Source: Fictibacillus phosphorivorans
GTDB taxonomy: Bacteria; Bacillota; Bacilli; Bacillales; Fictibacillaceae
DNA length: 64,000 nucleotides
Direction of reading: 5' to 3'
Assembly (NCBI RefSeq): GCF_023715845.1
Contig: NZ_JAMBOR010000006.1
Span: 62,001 to 126,000 of the forward strand
Of the stretch, positions 62,274-64,000 are shown one piece after another; within the stretch, counting starts at the first letter, position 1; the number at the start of each line of letters is the position of its first letter. The notes beneath the pieces were generated by a model. The model ran no database searches. It was not told where the DNA came from and saw only the letters and a program-made list of their open reading frames with translations. A program made the position numbers and the translations under genes.

Positions 62274-63326
62274 ATGGAAAACAGAGATATTTTTGATGTA
62301 ACCATTATAGGCGGAGGGCCAGCAGGTCTTTATTCAGCGTTTTATAGCGGATTAAGAGAAATGAAGACAAAGATTATAGAGTTTCAGCCCCATTTGGGTG
62401 GAAAGATTCACGTATATCCTGAGAAAATGATCTGGGATGTCGGCGGGCATCCCCCACTCCCTGGAGCACAGCTTATCGAAAAGCTCGTTGAACAGGGACT
62501 AACATTCAATCCCGAAGTGGTTCTTAACGAGAAAGTGGAATCCATGACGAAGGATGAAGACGGCATTTTCATCTTAAAAGGATCAAGCGGTGAACTTCAC
62601 TTTTCAAAAACAGTGATCGTTGCCGTTGGCAGCGGTATCTTGAATCCTCAACGATTGGATATTGAAGGTGCAGAAAGATTCGAAGTGTCTAACCTGAACT
62701 ACACCGTAAAATCTCTTCAGCAATTTAAGGATAAAGTCGTTGTAATTTCAGGCGGTGGTAATTCTGCTATCGATTGGGCAAACGAACTGGTGCCGATCGC
62801 CAAAAAAGTCTACCTTACATATCGAAAAGGTACGTTAGCTGGACACGAGGCTCAGGTTACCCAGCTGATGAACAGTTGCGCGGATTGTATTTTTAACACA
62901 TCGATCTCGAAATTGTTTGCTTGTCCGAATCATGAGGTGATCGAGCAGATCGAGCTGACGAACCATGTGACTGGTGAAGTTTCTTACCTGCCGATCGATG
63001 AAGTCATCATCAATCATGGATATGAGCAGGATACATCTTTGCTTGGAAATAGCGACCTGAATATCGAACTCGCTGATAACTTTTATATTGCAGGGAACGC
63101 AAACAGTGAGACATCCGTCCCTGGACTTTATGCGGCAGGGGACATCCTGAAGCATGAAGGTAAACTGAATTTGATCGCAGGAACGTTCCAGGACGCAGCG
63201 AATGCTGTTAACAAAGCGAAGCAGTTCATTCAGCCAGACGCTCAAAACGTAGCGATGGTTTCCTCTCATAACGAAGTGTTTAAAGAGCGCAACCGTGAAC
63301 TGGTGAAACAGTTGATACAATCTTAA
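62274..63326 (+). CDS. Ferredoxin-NADP(+) reductase (thioredoxin-reductase-like, YcgT/YumC type)
   Basis: 350 residues with FAD motif GGGPAGLYSAFY, NADP motif SGGGNSAIDWANEL and the closing GLYAAGDI, but without the CxxC of thioredoxin reductases, typical of the Bacillus YumC/YcgT ferredoxin/flavodoxin reductases. GAGGAGG precedes the ATG. A Fur box in the leader implies iron-starvation induction, as for B. subtilis ycgT. It probably reduces ferredoxin or flavodoxin, or ferric siderophores. Confidence 0.9.
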   Translation: MENRDIFDVTIIGGGPAGLYSAFYSGLREMKTKIIEFQPHLGGKIHVYPEKMIWDVGGHPPLPGAQLIEKLVEQGLTFNPEVVLNEKVESMTKDEDGIFILKGSSGELHFSKTVIVAVGSGILNPQRLDIEGAERFEVSNLNYTVKSLQQFKDKVVVISGGGNSAIDWANELVPIAKKVYLTYRKGTLAGHEAQVTQLMNSCADCIFNTSISKLFACPNHEVIEQIELTNHVTGEVSYLPIDEVIINHGYEQDTSLLGNSDLNIELADNFYIAGNANSETSVPGLYAAGDILKHEGKLNLIAGTFQDAANAVNKAKQFIQPDAQNVAMVSSHNEVFKERNRELVKQLIQS

Positions 63327-63338
63327 TAGAAAATAGAA

Positions 63339-63373
63339 CAAACCGACCAGACAATGTTATCTGGTCGGTTTGT
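63339..63373 (+). terminator. Terminator of the ferredoxin reductase gene
   Basis: ACAAACCGACCAGA and TCTGGTCGGTTTGT form a 14-bp perfect stem with a 7-nt loop. Confidence 0.85.
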
Positions 63374-63499
63374 CAGTTAATTGGACTCATTAGAGCGGCT
63401 TCTGTTGCCTCCTTGTAAGGCTAGGTATTACCATAATTAAATATTGTCCATAGTTACATATTAATATACGGCCGTTAATTTAGGTGCCAGACATTTTGT

Positions 63500-63673
63500 T
63501 TATCCGAATGGTTTACTCGTGATGTAGATTAGGGCTGCCATTACTGTAACCTGGAATGCTGCCATGTATGCCTTACGTAAAGGACTTTTCCCTTTATAAC
63601 CTTTTCTCCAATCGAAAAAGATTAGAAGAAATATAAATAATGCTGCTGCTCCAAAACTACTCAGAATAGACAT
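63500..63673 (-). CDS. Small two-helix membrane protein (57 aa)
   Basis: ATG 63673, preceded by AGTGGTGA, encodes 57 residues: a helix (FGAAALFIFLLIFFDW), a basic loop (RKGYKGKSPLRKAY) and a second hydrophobic segment (QVTVMAALIYI), ending TAA 63500. Function unknown. It lies 19 bp after the truncated edge gene and may be its operon partner. Confidence 0.6.
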   Translation of the reverse strand: MSILSSFGAAALFIFLLIFFDWRKGYKGKSPLRKAYMAAFQVTVMAALIYITSKPFG

Positions 63674-63692
63674 AATTTCACCACTTTATATT

Positions 63693-64000
63693 TTAATTAA
63701 CCCACCATTTCTTAATGGTAACCTTTTTGCTTTTATCAATTGTAAAGCTAACTCTTCTATGCCAAGTATAGTCATTACCAGTCTTACTTAGGTAGACGAT
63801 AACTTGCTTTGTTCCACTTGAGGGTATTGGGGCGCTCACAATTCTTCCCCAAATAGGTAGCTTTTTCTCCAGTTGCCATGCGGAGGCTGCCCTTGCATAG
63901 TCTCCATAATTATGTGGTGCAGGTTGATTTAAATGATTAAAAAGTTTGGCCATATAAGGTACTTTATTTATTCCCTTAAACAACAGGTAGCTGGAGTACC
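63693..64000 (-). CDS. Hypothetical protein, 5' end beyond window
   Basis: The minus frame is open to the right edge (101 codons visible). The visible part is basic and beta-rich (KKLPIWGRIVSAPIPSSGTKQVIVYL, YTWHRRVSFTIDKSKKVTIKKWW). I do not recognise it; it could be the C-terminal domain of a larger secreted or surface protein. A TTG at 63983 would give 96 residues, but no evidence favours it. Confidence 0.55.
   Translation of the reverse strand, partial: YSSYLLFKGINKVPYMAKLFNHLNQPAPHNYGDYARAASAWQLEKKLPIWGRIVSAPIPSSGTKQVIVYLSKTGNDYTWHRRVSFTIDKSKKVTIKKWWVN

Overview
The window looks like a chromosome segment of a low-GC, spore-former-type Firmicute in the Bacillaceae. The signs are AGGAGG-type ribosome sites with many TTG/GTG starts, homologues of Bacillus families (YrvL, SunI/YnzG, GsiB-like KGG repeats, FusB, SelO, YhhN, DUF2935), 16/19 Bacillus-type Fur boxes, and a heterocycloanthracin-type thiazole bacteriocin cluster. 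I do not commit to a genus. No rRNA, tRNA, CRISPR array or insertion sequence was seen.

Region 1 (1 to about 25.5 kb) is an AT-rich accessory island. Its core is a DNA phosphorothioation defence system on the minus strand. sspB-sspC-sspD (17132 to 12026; DUF4007 protein, P-loop ATPase, PAPS-reductase-like sulfur-transfer enzyme) is followed, after one small gene in the opposite direction, by dptF-dptG-dptH (11353 to 2692; also called sspFGH; P-loop protein, DptG, very large FtsK/HerA-type translocase). No cysteine desulfurase (SspA) gene is present, so a housekeeping one would have to supply sulfur. Beside it are two large serine recombinases in tandem (17570-20893), a likely mobility module. 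Next come a phospholipase-D/helicase fusion, a wrecked MazG-like pyrophosphohydrolase gene that once overlapped it, and a DUF262-HNH protein of the GmrSD type. A 22-bp palindrome in the sspB leader suggests a repressor site. A gene of unknown function runs off the left edge.

Region 2 (25.6-46.0 kb) reads as ordinary chromosome with small metabolic and stress genes. It holds a run of broken small membrane-protein genes around a SunI/YnzG-type immunity-like gene (26.5-27.8 kb), an AraC-controlled divergent sugar locus (isomerase, dehydrogenase, orphan substrate-binding lipoprotein), a Fur-box-controlled siderophore-type acetyltransferase/esterase pair, a secreted nuclease with an excalibur domain, SelO, and an S66 LD-carboxypeptidase.

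Region 3 (46.1-53.1 kb) starts with a FrnE/DsbA-family oxidoreductase whose first catalytic cysteine codon is TGA, followed by a SECIS-like hairpin: a candidate selenoprotein or a fresh nonsense mutation. The thiazole/oxazole-modified bacteriocin cluster follows: a 97-aa precursor with 15 core cysteines, an E1-like maturation protein, a YcaO cyclodehydratase and a SagB-type dehydrogenase. A terminator and a 20-bp-phased repeat array lie between precursor and enzymes. No dedicated exporter or immunity gene is visible.

Region 4 (53.2-64.0 kb) holds small enzymes, a KGG-repeat stress protein behind a SigB-like promoter, and a FusB-type EF-G-binding protein. The FusB gene follows a complete attenuator leader: SigA promoter, 28-codon leader ORF and terminator. 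Then come a QMG-repeat protein, a divergent TetR/MFS efflux pair with palindromic operators, a Fur-box-controlled ferredoxin-NADP reductase, and a truncated gene at the right edge. Several short genes (47-57 codons) with good ribosome sites were read directly from the DNA.
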